Notes: a model not told the origin generated them from the sequence alone. Shown: positions 35,757 to 44,270, counted from the first letter of the stretch. The stretch: 64,000 nt of DNA from Chryseobacterium aquifrigidense (GCF_006716485.1 NZ_VFPD01000001.1:86760-150759); one strand, 5' to 3'. Made by a program: numbers and translations.

Positions 35757-35870
35757 AATCAATATTTTATGGTGGTTCAGTTTAAAAGAATAACAATAAT
35801 TACACCATAATTTAGTAGAAAATTGTTAAAAAAGGTATAAATGTTGTTAGTTTCAGTGTAAAATATTAAT

Positions 35871-37076
35871 ATGAATCTCAAATCAAATGAACCTTTCTGG
35901 CTTCTAAAAAACGGATTGTTAGCATCTTATCCATCTTTAAAATCAAATGAGGAATGTGATGTTCTCGTCATAGGCGGCGGCATTACAGGAAGCCTGATCG
36001 CTCATCAGATGATAAAAGACGGATACAAGACCATCCTGATTGATAAGCGCGAGCTTTGCAACGGAAGTACTTCCGCTACCACTTCAATGTTACAATATGA
36101 AATAGATGTTCCCCTGTATGAGCTGATTGATCAGATAGGGAAAAAAGGAGCGGTCTTAAGCTATAAAGCCTGTAGCGATGCTATTGATACACTGGAAAAA
36201 ATTACAAAAACCATCAGGTCCAAAGCAGGTTTCAAACGCAAAAAATCATTGTATTATGTTTCAAAAAAGAAAGATCTGGAATGGCTGAAAAAAGAATACG
36301 AAGCGAGAAAAGCTGCTGGATTTGAAGTAAAGTGGCTGTCTTCAGATCATGTTCTGGACCAGTTCGGGTTTGAAAATACGTATGGTGGAATCTTGTCAAA
36401 ACAGGGTGCAAGCATTGATGCTTTTCAATTTGCTCATGAGCTTTTTATGCATAATGTAAAGAAAGGATTGAAGATATTTGATAAAACTGAAATGGTAAAA
36501 GTGGAGGAGCATAAAGGATTTAATCTGGTCACCACGGACAGCGGATTTCAGATTAAAGCCAAAAAAATGATTTACTGTATAGGATACGAAAGCAAAAATC
36601 TGATCAAAGAAAACTTTGTCAACCTTAAAAGTACCTACGCGGCCGTCTCTGAAATTGATAAAGACAAGTTCAAAAACATCAGCAGCACATTAGTATGGAA
36701 TACCGATACTCCTTATCTCTATATGCGGACTACCGATGACGGAAGGCTTTTAATAGGAGGTGAAGATGAAGATTTTTATAATGCAGAAAAGCGTGATGCT
36801 ATTTTAGATAAAAAAGAAGAAAAGATCATCAAAACACTAAAGAAAATAAAACCTGACTATCATTTCTATACAGACTTTGTGTGGGCTGGAACTTTTGGAG
36901 AAACAAAAGATGGTTTACCCTATATCAGCGAGCATAAAAAATTTAAAAATTCTTATTTTGTGTTAGGTTTCGGAGGAAACGGAATTACCTTTTCAGTAGC
37001 GGGAATGGAAATGGCTTCTTTGTTTATGAAAGGCAAAAAGCATCCGTTATCAAGGTATTTTACGTTTGGAAGATGA
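35871..37076 (+). CDS. FAD-dependent oxidoreductase (DAO family)
   Basis: A 401-aa flavoenzyme with the N-terminal dinucleotide motif VLVIGGGITGSLIAHQM (about residues 28-44), the FAD-ribose acid at LIDKREL, and the DAO C-terminal flavin contact YFVLGFGGNGITFSVAGMEMA (about 363-383). It most resembles small amine/glycine-type oxidases and gamma-glutamylputrescine-oxidase relatives. The substrate cannot be inferred. It is a single gene followed by the 640-bp repeat region. Confidence 0.9.
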   Translation: MNLKSNEPFWLLKNGLLASYPSLKSNEECDVLVIGGGITGSLIAHQMIKDGYKTILIDKRELCNGSTSATTSMLQYEIDVPLYELIDQIGKKGAVLSYKACSDAIDTLEKITKTIRSKAGFKRKKSLYYVSKKKDLEWLKKEYEARKAAGFEVKWLSSDHVLDQFGFENTYGGILSKQGASIDAFQFAHELFMHNVKKGLKIFDKTEMVKVEEHKGFNLVTTDSGFQIKAKKMIYCIGYESKNLIKENFVNLKSTYAAVSEIDKDKFKNISSTLVWNTDTPYLYMRTTDDGRLLIGGEDEDFYNAEKRDAILDKKEEKIIKTLKKIKPDYHFYTDFVWAGTFGETKDGLPYISEHKKFKNSYFVLGFGGNGITFSVAGMEMASLFMKGKKHPLSRYFTFGR

Positions 37077-37082
37077 TATTTT

Positions 37083-37540
37083 TACCACAAAAGCCACATA
37101 AGTTTTTAAAAACTTGATTTTTTATAACTGCAAATATTAACCGTAATCATCTGTGAAAATCTGTGAAATCTGTGGGAAAAAACAAACCACAAAAGCCACA
37201 AAAGTTTTTAAACACTTCAATAAGCTTTCGGGGATATCTTTGCGCTTAATAAGTTCACATAAGTTTTTAAAAACTTGATTTTTTATAACTGCAAATATTA
37301 ACCGTAATCATCTGTGAAAATCTGTAAAATCTGGGAAGAAACAAACCACAAAAGCCACAAAAGTTTTTAAACACTTCAATAAGCTTTCGGGGATATCTTT
37401 GCGCTTAATATGTTCACATAAGTTTTTAAAAACTTGATTTTTTAACTGCAAAGTTGACCTTAATCATCTGTGAAATCTGTGAAATCTGTGGGAAAAAACA
37501 AACCATAAAAGCCACAAAATATTTTACACATTTTAAGCTT
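37083..37540. repeat. Three imperfect ~160-bp tandem repeats
   Basis: The word AGTTTTTAAAAACTTGATTT recurs at 37101, 37262 and 37421 (periods 161 and 159). Each unit holds ATCATCTGTGAAAATCTGT, CCACAAAAGCCACA and, in the first two, AAGCTTTCGGGGATATCTTT. A half-unit repeat (CCACAAAAGCCAC + AAGTTTTTAAA) is nested inside. There are no ORFs. The third unit is diverged. Confidence 0.85.
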
Positions 37541-37573
37541 CAGATTTGCGAATACCAGATATAAAAAGGTTAT

Positions 37574-37644
37574 TTAGATTCCTTCGGAATGACAACTGCC
37601 TGGATAAATCATTATTTCAATTGTGTCGTTCCATAGGAATCTAA
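37574..37644. repeat. Long inverted repeat
   Basis: The left arm TTAGATTCCTTCGGAATGAC (37574-37593) and right arm GTCGTTCCATAGGAATCTAA (37625-37644) can pair with a few mismatches around a loop of about 30 nt. No gene is present. Confidence 0.6.
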
Positions 37645-37693
37645 TCTAAATTATTGTAAGATATAGAGCACTTATCATAATGTAGTGAATAGC

Positions 37694-37717
37694 AAAAAAG
37701 CGGGCCTCAACCCGCTT
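37694..37717 (-). terminator. Terminator of the VWA gene
   Basis: AAGCGGG / CCCGCTT stem with CCTCAA loop; on the minus strand a T tract follows. Confidence 0.82.
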
Positions 37718-37720
37718 ACA

Positions 37721-38911
37721 CTACAAACTATACCCATTCTTTTTCGCAAGCTCAACAATAGAACTTTCAATGGCCTTTCCCAGATCATCAGAATCATCAC
37801 TTCCCCGTTTTTTCATTTCGGAATCAATATAAGTCTGGCGTTTCTTGGATAGTTCTTCTATTTCTTTTTGAATTTTATCGCGTGCCGCAGATTTGGCAGC
37901 AATTGTTTTTTGAATTTCTTCTTTGCTTTTTCCTTTCAACTCTGCAGGCAGTTCACTTTCTTTTACAGTAGCAATAAATCCTGCATCTTTTTCAGCTTTA
38001 TCCACCAGATCCCAGTGATCATTTTTGTAGGCATTCTTTTTGGATTTTGCAACTGTTCTTTCTACCAGATTGGAAGCTGACTGCATTTCTGCGTTTTTAT
38101 CCTGTGTAATCTGCTTTAGTCTGTATTCCGAACCGTGATTTCCGTAATAGATATAAGTGTCATTCAGCTTTGCATTACATTCGGAAATTTTGAGGTCATA
38201 AGGAGTTTCAATATAAAGTACCTTTCTGTCACTATCAATATTGAAATACTTTCCACCTCCTAATAAAGCTCCAATTTGCCAGAACGTCTGGATTCCTTCT
38301 TCCCGGCTTCCACAGAAAATAGTGTTGGTGTATATATTTTTAGCCTTTGATTTTGAAATCACATCTTTATAATTTATTTTACCCTGGTCAAATGCTTCAT
38401 TTCCTGCAATATAAATCAGTTTCATACTTTTCTCATTTCCATCCCAATTGAGGTTGGCAGCAGCATCACGGATGACAGCACCGCAATATTCATTTCCGCC
38501 ATTGGTTCTTAAGGCAAATAATTTTTCAGAAACCAGATCAAGATCCTGAGTAAGAGGAGTTACCTGACGGATATAATTTTCATCGCGGATTCCGTCATTA
38601 CCATATTCATAAAGCGCAATTTCGATCTGGGGAGCTTTCCCGTTGTACTTAAGTGTTGTTAAAGTATTTACAATATTCCATAATCTGGATTTTGCCTGAT
38701 CAATCAGCCCGTCCATACTATTCGAGGTATCCAGTAAAAGGGCAACCTGAATTTTATTGTCCTTTAAGGTTGCGTTGGCCGGAATCAATGTTCCTTTTTG
38801 TGCCGGTAAATGGCTTTCAATATTACTTTTTGCAGAGCGGTTTTCCGGAATATTACCGGAGCTTAAAAAAGCTGTTCCCGCTGCAAGTGCTAAGATTTTT
38901 AACGTTGTCAT
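37721..38911 (-). CDS. Exported VWA-domain protein
   Basis: A 396-aa protein with a signal-peptide-like start (MTTLKILALAAGTAFLSSG) and a von Willebrand A domain with the MIDAS DxSxS in VALLLDTSNSMDG (about residues 57-69). Further metal-site segments are RTNGGNEYCG and IAGNEAFDQG. The C-terminal third is a charged coiled coil (SKEEIQKTIAAKSAARDKIQKEIEELSKKRQ). It probably mediates protein contacts in the periplasm. A LytTR-type site lies 108-136 bp upstream, in the same geometry as in front of the SIMPL gene. Confidence 0.9.
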   Translation of the reverse strand: MTTLKILALAAGTAFLSSGNIPENRSAKSNIESHLPAQKGTLIPANATLKDNKIQVALLLDTSNSMDGLIDQAKSRLWNIVNTLTTLKYNGKAPQIEIALYEYGNDGIRDENYIRQVTPLTQDLDLVSEKLFALRTNGGNEYCGAVIRDAAANLNWDGNEKSMKLIYIAGNEAFDQGKINYKDVISKSKAKNIYTNTIFCGSREEGIQTFWQIGALLGGGKYFNIDSDRKVLYIETPYDLKISECNAKLNDTYIYYGNHGSEYRLKQITQDKNAEMQSASNLVERTVAKSKKNAYKNDHWDLVDKAEKDAGFIATVKESELPAELKGKSKEEIQKTIAAKSAARDKIQKEIEELSKKRQTYIDSEMKKRGSDDSDDLGKAIESSIVELAKKNGYSL

Positions 38912-38982
38912 AGTCGTATTTTTTATTGGTTATTTGTTGTAATTAGGGAATAGTGTTTTATTGTTATTTTGAATTCCTGAAG

Positions 38983-38990
38983 TAAAATTA
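38983..38990 (-). promoter_or_regulatory. Candidate -7 box of the VWA gene
   Basis: The minus strand reads TAATTTTA (one mismatch). Its offset to the LytTR site at 39019 (36 bp) is identical to that of the TAATTTTA at 39818-39825 to the site at 39854. The -33 element is non-consensus, as expected for an activated promoter. Confidence 0.45.
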
Positions 38991-39018
38991 TCTCTATTTA
39001 AAGCTGTAAATCGGGAAA

Positions 39019-39047
39019 CTTGGTGAAGCGGGCTTTTGACTTGGTGA
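39019..39047 (+). promoter_or_regulatory. LytTR-type binding site A
   Basis: Two exact CTTGGTGA words at 39019-39026 and 39040-39047, a 21-bp period. LytTR regulators bind paired short direct repeats about two helical turns apart. The LytTR regulator gene is at 42269. Confidence 0.65.
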
Positions 39048-39065
39048 GTTGGGAAGCGGTAAAGA

Positions 39066-39092
39066 AATAAAAAACAGCTCCAAAGGAACTGT
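39066..39092 (-). terminator. Terminator of the SIMPL gene
   Basis: ACAGCTCC / GGAACTGT stem with one internal mismatch and an AAA loop; T-rich on the minus strand afterwards. Confidence 0.65.
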
Positions 39093-39109
39093 CTTTTAAA
39101 TCTGTTATT

Positions 39110-39784
39110 TTAAAGGATTTCGTATTTTGTTTTAATGCTGTATTTCAGTTTAATGTTTTCAATATTATCAAAAGAGAAATCTACTGGAGCATCCGCCATT
39201 TCCAACTGGATATTGCTGGTTCTTGCTTTATAAGCTACAGGCATGATCATATCGCTGGTGTAATCTTCTATTTCTACAATTTCAAGAGCATTACCTGTCT
39301 TTTTGCCCATACTTTCCAATAAATAATCTGCTTTTTCTTTAGCGGCTTTCAGAGCATTGATCTTTACTGCTTTTCTGAAATCTGCAATTTTGGTATTCTT
39401 TACCTCTGCAATGTTCAGGCTGCTTACCCATTTTTGGTTCAGGTCTTCAAAGATTTTGCTAAGATTTGATTTTGCACTGGCTTTAAAATGATAGTTCTTA
39501 GAAAACTTAGCTGATTTAGAATAGATATTCTGGTACATAGATTTGAACTTGATGTCCTCGTTCTTTACACCTGCATTTTTTAAAATATCAAATAACTTCT
39601 TTTCATTTTCTGCCAGATCGTTTTTATTATCAGCTTTTATCCCGATGCTGAAGATAATTTCATCCGGTTCCACTTCCATTTCGGCAACGCCTGTTACTTC
39701 AATGGCGTTTTTCTTTACTTCCTGAGCATTTACAAAGCTTCCAAGGGTTAAAATTCCGATTAATAAAAAATGTTTCAATTTCAT
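39110..39784 (-). CDS. Secreted SIMPL-domain (DUF541) protein
   Basis: A 224-aa exported protein (signal MKLKHFLLIGILTLGSFVNAQ) with the SIMPL domain: IEVTGVAEMEVEPDEIIFSIGI at the start, ADNKNDLAENEKKLFDILKNAGV, and AKEKADYLLESMGKKTGNALEI. Family members such as BP26 form ring-shaped periplasmic oligomers; the role is unclear and often linked to stress. LytTR site B lies 70 bp upstream of the start. It is divergent from the LytS-like kinase gene across that site. Confidence 0.92.
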   Translation of the reverse strand: MKLKHFLLIGILTLGSFVNAQEVKKNAIEVTGVAEMEVEPDEIIFSIGIKADNKNDLAENEKKLFDILKNAGVKNEDIKFKSMYQNIYSKSAKFSKNYHFKASAKSNLSKIFEDLNQKWVSSLNIAEVKNTKIADFRKAVKINALKAAKEKADYLLESMGKKTGNALEIVEIEDYTSDMIMPVAYKARTSNIQLEMADAPVDFSFDNIENIKLKYSIKTKYEIL

Positions 39785-39817
39785 AATTTCCTGTTTTTAA
39801 ATTTTTAATTACTGATG

Positions 39818-39825
39818 TAAAATTA
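39818..39825 (-). promoter_or_regulatory. Candidate -7 box of the SIMPL gene
   Basis: TAATTTTA on the minus strand, 33 bp before the ATG and 36 bp (start to start) from site B, matching the VWA promoter exactly in spacing. Confidence 0.45.
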
Positions 39826-39853
39826 CGCCGATCAGAAGCCCGAAACCGGGAGA

Positions 39854-39882
39854 CTTGGTGAAACAGAGCTTTCGCTTGGTGA
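39854..39882 (+). promoter_or_regulatory. LytTR-type binding site B (between divergent genes)
   Basis: CTTGGTGA at 39854-39861 and 39875-39882, again a 21-bp period, within a 35-bp block similar to site A. It ends 6 nt before the -33 TTG of the kinase promoter, a typical activator position. Confidence 0.68.
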
Positions 39883-39888
39883 ATAGTT

Positions 39889-39918
39889 TTGAGTACACTA
39901 TATATATGTATATCTTTG
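39889..39918 (+). promoter_or_regulatory. Consensus promoter of the LytS-like kinase gene; predicts a leaderless mRNA
   Basis: TTG 39889-39891, 19-nt spacer, TATCTTTG 39911-39918. The ATG (39923) is 5 nt past the box. Confidence 0.75.
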
Positions 39919-39922
39919 TTTT

Positions 39923-41716
39923 ATGAAAATGCTTACACTCTTTACTATCTTTTTACTGGTGTTTTGGGGAAATATGATCCATTCCCAAACCACTAATAAC
40001 AGCAGTGCTGCTGTGGAAGAGGTACAGGTAGAAACGAAGAAGCTGAAAAAAGCAATGGATTCCAAAAATGAACCCGCGCAGGCAGATTCTTATTATAATA
40101 TTGGTGAAACATTCTTCAATGGCGGAAATTTTCCGAAAAGTGAAGAGTATTATACAAAAGCAAAAAAACTGTATGAAAAGCTCAATGATAAGGCCAATAT
40201 TGAAAAAGTAACCCGAAGATTAGCCCAGTCACAGGAAAAACAGAATAAAATAACTCCTGCCATCAGCAATTACAGCATGGCAGCACAGATGAGCTACAGC
40301 GAAAAAAGCAGGGCTGTAAATTCTAATGATGCGGCAAGACTTTCTTCTCCCACGCCGGAACTGAAAGCAGAAGCCATCCAGAGTAATATCAATCTGACTA
40401 AAAAAGAAAATGAGCAAGGCGATCTTGCAGAAAGCTACAGCCAATTGGCGGAGGTTAATCTGAAACAGAAAGATGTTTCCAGTGCTGAAGAAAACCTGAA
40501 TACAGCCTATAGAATTTCTAAAAAGGAAGCTCCTCAACAGGCTCTGGCCATCAATCAAAAACTGGCAGATCTTTATGTAGAAAACAAAAATTTTGAGAAA
40601 GCTATTGAAGCCAAAAAGAAAGTTCTGACAGAAGATTTCGTAAAAGAAAACTCACAGGAAAAAGTCAACCAGATTCAGGAGCTTGCAGATATTTATATTA
40701 AGAAAAACGATCCGAAGGAAGCCGTGGATCTTTTGAAAAATGCCTACGGAATTGCTTTAGATAAAGGCCATACACTGGAAGCTCAGAAAAGTGTAAAAAA
40801 ACTGGACAGCCTTTATGCTATTTCAGGAAATGTAGATGCTTCCGTTCAGCTGTACAGAGATTTTTTGGGAAAACTTCCGAGTCTTGTCTCTAAAGACAGA
40901 AGTCTTGTTGATAATAAAATTCTGGAAGATACAGAACAGCGAATTTCACAACTGGAAAAAGAAAAAGAGCTTAAAGATGAATTGATCAGAAAGAAGAACG
41001 TTTTTAATTACAGTCTGATTGGAGCTTTAATTCTGTTGACAGGATTAATTATTTTTATTTTCAGAACACTGAAGAAGGTTCAGACAAAAAATAAAAAGAT
41101 AGCGCTTCAGTCGCTTCGGAGAGAAATGAACCCTCATTTTATCTTCAATAGTTTAAATAGTGTCAATCACTTTATCGCAACCAATAATGAACTGGAGGCG
41201 AATCAGTATCTTACAAAATTTTCCAAGCTGATGCGTGGCGTAATGGAAAATTCCACTGAAGATTTTATTCCTTTTCAGCAGGAACTCGACCTTTTGCAAA
41301 ATTATCTGGCGCTTGAAAAGACCCGTTTTGCGGATAAATTCGATTATGAAATTGAAGTAGATGAAAGTTTGAATATGCAAAACCTTCAGGTTCCGGGAAT
41401 GCTGATACAGCCGTTTCTGGAAAATGCTGTCTGGCACGGACTCCGCTACAGAACCGAAAAAGGATTTTTAAAATTAAGCTTTGAGAAAAGTGAATCCCAT
41501 CTTAAAATTCTTATCGAAGACAACGGAATAGGTATTGAAGAAAGTAAAAAGCAAAAAACAGAACATCAGAAAACAAGAGAGGGCAGAGGCATGAAAAATA
41601 CATTGGAAAGAATTCAGTTGCTGAATGATTTATACAAAAAAGAGATCACCTGCTCTGTAAAGGATAAGGAAAATAATAATGGTGTTTTGGTAACAATCCG
41701 TATCAATCTGAAGTAA
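39923..41716 (+). CDS. LytS-like TPR sensor histidine kinase
   Basis: A 597-aa kinase with a signal peptide (MKMLTLFTIFLLVFWGNMIHSQ) and an export-side TPR region (about residues 50-330; SYYNIGETFFNGGNFPKSEEYYTKAKKLY is a clear TPR). After a TM helix (about 362-384) comes the His_kinase domain with phospho-His in REMNPHFIFNSLNS (about 404). The ATPase part has QPFLENAVWHGL and EDNGIGIEES. This type signals to LytTR regulators, and one lies at 42269, separated by a small convergent gene. Site B overlaps its activating region, suggesting autoregulation. Confidence 0.95.
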   Translation: MKMLTLFTIFLLVFWGNMIHSQTTNNSSAAVEEVQVETKKLKKAMDSKNEPAQADSYYNIGETFFNGGNFPKSEEYYTKAKKLYEKLNDKANIEKVTRRLAQSQEKQNKITPAISNYSMAAQMSYSEKSRAVNSNDAARLSSPTPELKAEAIQSNINLTKKENEQGDLAESYSQLAEVNLKQKDVSSAEENLNTAYRISKKEAPQQALAINQKLADLYVENKNFEKAIEAKKKVLTEDFVKENSQEKVNQIQELADIYIKKNDPKEAVDLLKNAYGIALDKGHTLEAQKSVKKLDSLYAISGNVDASVQLYRDFLGKLPSLVSKDRSLVDNKILEDTEQRISQLEKEKELKDELIRKKNVFNYSLIGALILLTGLIIFIFRTLKKVQTKNKKIALQSLRREMNPHFIFNSLNSVNHFIATNNELEANQYLTKFSKLMRGVMENSTEDFIPFQQELDLLQNYLALEKTRFADKFDYEIEVDESLNMQNLQVPGMLIQPFLENAVWHGLRYRTEKGFLKLSFEKSESHLKILIEDNGIGIEESKKQKTEHQKTREGRGMKNTLERIQLLNDLYKKEITCSVKDKENNNGVLVTIRINLK

Positions 41717-41741
41717 TTGAATCCGGATTGATCTGCGGTTT

Positions 41742-42095
41742 CTATTTGATGTATTTTTTCTTTAAAACAGAAAAATTCTTTTTGATATAGTCCAGTTCAT
41801 AATGAGCAGGAATGATTTCAGTACCTGAACGGTTAATAAATCCATAGGTTCCCGTTATGTTTTTTACCAATGCCAGATCCTCGGAGTATTCACCGAATTT
41901 ATTAATCCTGGAATATACAGGTTGAGTGATGATTTTTCCGCTTATATCTGAAATTCCATACGTCCCGGAATTGGTTTTTGTAAGTCTCCAGTTGTTGTTG
42001 ATCTTACTGATATCCTCTCTTTCCGAGATTTTCATCTGTGAAAAAGAAAAACTGAATACACTCATGCAGCAAAGAATAAGAAGCTTTGATTTCAT
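41742..42095 (-). CDS. Small exported WG-repeat protein
   Basis: A 117-aa protein with a signal peptide (MKSKLLILCCMSVFSFSFSQ) and two WG/KWG-type repeats: GTYGISDISGKIITQPVYSRI and GTYGFINRSGTEIIPAHYELD. It sits between the kinase and regulator genes on the opposite strand, and shares its upstream region with the regulator. It may be part of the sensing system, but only position suggests this. Confidence 0.82.
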   Translation of the reverse strand: MKSKLLILCCMSVFSFSFSQMKISEREDISKINNNWRLTKTNSGTYGISDISGKIITQPVYSRINKFGEYSEDLALVKNITGTYGFINRSGTEIIPAHYELDYIKKNFSVLKKKYIK

Positions 42096-42186
42096 ATGAT
42101 GTTGTCTGGTTTATTAATTTTAATCTCTAAAATAATTCTTTTGCATCTTTCTTGCAATAAAAATGAATAAAAGTATGGCTTGAGAA

Positions 42187-42215
42187 CTTGTGTCAGCAAA
42201 TTGTAAGGTTGGTTA
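42187..42215 (+). promoter_or_regulatory. Weak LytTR-like site C upstream of the regulator gene
   Basis: CTTGTGTC at 42187 and GTTGGTTA at 42208 keep the 21-bp period but are degenerate. A TTG (42201) N19 CTAATTTG (42223-42230) promoter overlaps it, so binding here could be negative autoregulation or the match could be chance. Confidence 0.3.
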
Positions 42216-42268
42216 AATATTCCTAATTTGCATCTGCAACCTATTGCCTGCCATCTAAAATCTGATGT

Positions 42269-43003
42269 ATGAAAATAAAAGCTGTCATTGTAGATGATGA
42301 ACTCATAGCTAGAGAAGTTTTACGAAGCTATCTTACCAAATACTGTCCGCAAGTGGAGATTTTGGGTGAAGCCGAAAATATTAAAGAAGCCGTTCCGTTA
42401 ATTGCTGAAAAACAACCTCAACTGGTCTTCCTGGATGTAGAAATGCCTTTTGGAAATGCTTTTGACGTTCTTGAAGCCACCAAAGATTTCTCCTATGAAA
42501 CCATTTTCATTACCGCATTTTCACAATATTCTTTGCAGGCTTTGAATAAATCAGCAAGTTATTATATTTTAAAACCTATTGACATTCAGGAGCTGATTCT
42601 TGCGGTGAATAAAGTAGCGGAAAGCCTTGAGAAAAAAGAAGAGCTCAACCGGAATAAGATTCTTCTTGAAAACCTGAAATTAAAGCCCGAAAAACAGCAA
42701 TTGATTTTACCAACTTTACAAGGATTTGATGTGGTAAAAACCGAAGATATCGTAAGACTTCAGGCGGATGGAAACTTTACTCAGGTGTATCTTACAGACG
42801 GCTCGAAAAAGATGGTATGCCGTTTTCTGAAACATTTTGATGATCTTCTGGAAAATCCCTTTGTGAGGGTTCACCGTTCCCATATTATCAATACAGGTTT
42901 TGTAAAATCCTATCATAAAAGCGGAACGGTCATGTTGTCTGACGATACAGAAATTGAAGTTTCAGGAAGCTTTAAAGATAATTTCCTGAAAGTATTTTCA
43001 TAG
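42269..43003 (+). CDS. LytTR-family response regulator
   Basis: A 244-aa regulator. The receiver domain has VDDE (residues 8-11), phospho-acceptor Asp56 in FLDVEMP and conserved Lys in YYILKPID. The LytTR DNA-binding domain spans about 140-240 (LPTLQGFDVVKTEDIVRLQADGNFTQVYLTDGSK ... FVRVHRSHIINTGFV). It is the partner of the kinase at 39923 and the proposed binder of sites A and B. Confidence 0.95.
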   Translation: MKIKAVIVDDELIAREVLRSYLTKYCPQVEILGEAENIKEAVPLIAEKQPQLVFLDVEMPFGNAFDVLEATKDFSYETIFITAFSQYSLQALNKSASYYILKPIDIQELILAVNKVAESLEKKEELNRNKILLENLKLKPEKQQLILPTLQGFDVVKTEDIVRLQADGNFTQVYLTDGSKKMVCRFLKHFDDLLENPFVRVHRSHIINTGFVKSYHKSGTVMLSDDTEIEVSGSFKDNFLKVFS

Positions 43004-43034
43004 AAATTATTGTACCTTAACAGGCATAAGGCAT

Positions 43035-43042
43035 TATTTTTG
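43035..43042 (+). promoter_or_regulatory. -7 box of the lipocalin gene
   Basis: TATTTTTG, an exact TAnnTTTG; a TTG at 43010 gives a long 22-nt spacer. Confidence 0.4.
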
Positions 43043-43077
43043 ACGTTTTTATAGCAACCACACAAAATCTTTCTGTC

Positions 43078-43620
43078 ATGAAAACTATTCATAAAATTAT
43101 ACTTCCCGTTTCGTTAGGAGCATTGGGGCTTATTGTTTTCAATTCCTATTCTGTAAGAATTCCCAGAGGAGCATCTGCGGTAAAGAATTTTAATCTGAAA
43201 AAATACCTGGGCAGATGGTATGAGATAGCCCGTTTTGATTACAGGTTTGAGAAAAATATGGATAATGTTACTGCAGAGTATACAGAGAATCCGGACGGAA
43301 CAGTTCAGGTCAGAAATAAAGGCTATGATTACACCAAAAAAGTATGGAATGAATCTATAGGGGAAGCAAAATTTGTAAAAGATTCCACAGAAGCACGTCT
43401 GAAAGTGTCATTTTTTAAACCGATCTGGGCAGGCTATAATGTTATAGATATTGATGAAGACTATCAATATGCCCTGGTTGCAGGAAGCAGTTTAAAATAT
43501 TTATGGATTCTTTCCCGTACTACCAATATTCCTGAAAGTATCCGCCAGCGTTTTATTCAGAAAGCAAAAAAAATCGGCTATAATACCGATGAATTGATCT
43601 GGGTGAAGCATAATCAATAA
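43078..43620 (+). CDS. blc: Bacterial lipocalin (Blc-like)
   Basis: A 180-aa protein: a hydrophobic N-terminal anchor without a lipobox cysteine, then the lipocalin GxW motif LGRWYEIARFDYRFEK (residues 44-59). VTAEYTENPDGTVQVRNKGY, SFFKPIWAGYNVIDID, YALVAGSSLKYLWILSRT and the C-terminal NTDELIWVKH complete the eight-stranded barrel. It probably binds fatty acids or lysolipids at the envelope. Unlike E. coli Blc it is not an obvious lipoprotein. Confidence 0.93.
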   Translation: MKTIHKIILPVSLGALGLIVFNSYSVRIPRGASAVKNFNLKKYLGRWYEIARFDYRFEKNMDNVTAEYTENPDGTVQVRNKGYDYTKKVWNESIGEAKFVKDSTEARLKVSFFKPIWAGYNVIDIDEDYQYALVAGSSLKYLWILSRTTNIPESIRQRFIQKAKKIGYNTDELIWVKHNQ

Positions 43621-43625
43621 AAAAC

Positions 43626-43673
43626 AAAATCGCAAAAGGATCAATTTGTACATCAGCCGTTTTGCGATTTTAT
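43626..43673. terminator. Bidirectional terminator
   Basis: A 12-bp stem AAAATCGCAAAA / TTTTGCGATTTT with a 22-nt loop between convergent genes. Confidence 0.75.
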
Positions 43674-43683
43674 CTTTTCATTA

Positions 43684-44157
43684 TTAGCTATTTATATATT
43701 CCTTCCATTCCTCAAAACGGTGATCAATAACCTGTTTCATCAGATCATAGTTTTCGTAGGTATCCTCGATGTGGTAGAAGGTCTCATATTCGTAGTCACT
43801 TTCCTCAGCTTTCGCATCAAAAATATTTACATAATCATCAGCAAATGAGCTGTATCTGTTTCCGAAATCTGTGTCGTCTGCATAATAATCCTTTGCAAAA
43901 AGATTTCCCAGCTCATTCAGGTCATATTCAGAGAATTTTCCGTCGCAGGAATCCATAATGAATTCTGCACCAGTAATTTCTCTTCGTTTTAGTTTTTCTA
44001 TTTCCTCTTCATCATCTTCTTTCAGTTCATCAGAAATCAGATCGTTGTGAATACACCAGTTCAGGAACATTCCGGTGTGTGTAGCCCCGTTTTTCTGAGG
44101 AAGTTCTTCCGGAAAATCACCGCCATAATGCCATGAAGCATCATCATATTTAGACAT
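43684..44157 (-). CDS. DUF7832-like protein, unknown
   Basis: A 157-aa acidic cytosolic protein: SWHYGGDFPEELPQKNGATHTGMFLNWCIHNDLIS at the start and YETFYHIEDTYENYDLMKQVIDHRFEEWK at the end. I recall this pattern as the DUF7832 family, often seen near immunity or toxin-related genes, but here neighbours are housekeeping. A TATTTTTG -7 box lies on the minus strand at 44187-44194. Confidence 0.8.
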   Translation of the reverse strand: MSKYDDASWHYGGDFPEELPQKNGATHTGMFLNWCIHNDLISDELKEDDEEEIEKLKRREITGAEFIMDSCDGKFSEYDLNELGNLFAKDYYADDTDFGNRYSSFADDYVNIFDAKAEESDYEYETFYHIEDTYENYDLMKQVIDHRFEEWKEYINS

Positions 44158-44270
44158 AATCTTGTTGTAGTTTTTGATAATTCAGGCAAAAATAGAAAAA
44201 ATCAATTTATATTGTCCCAGCCACAGAATTTTCCGTCATTTGCATAGAATTTTTTTCAACAAAAAGATAT

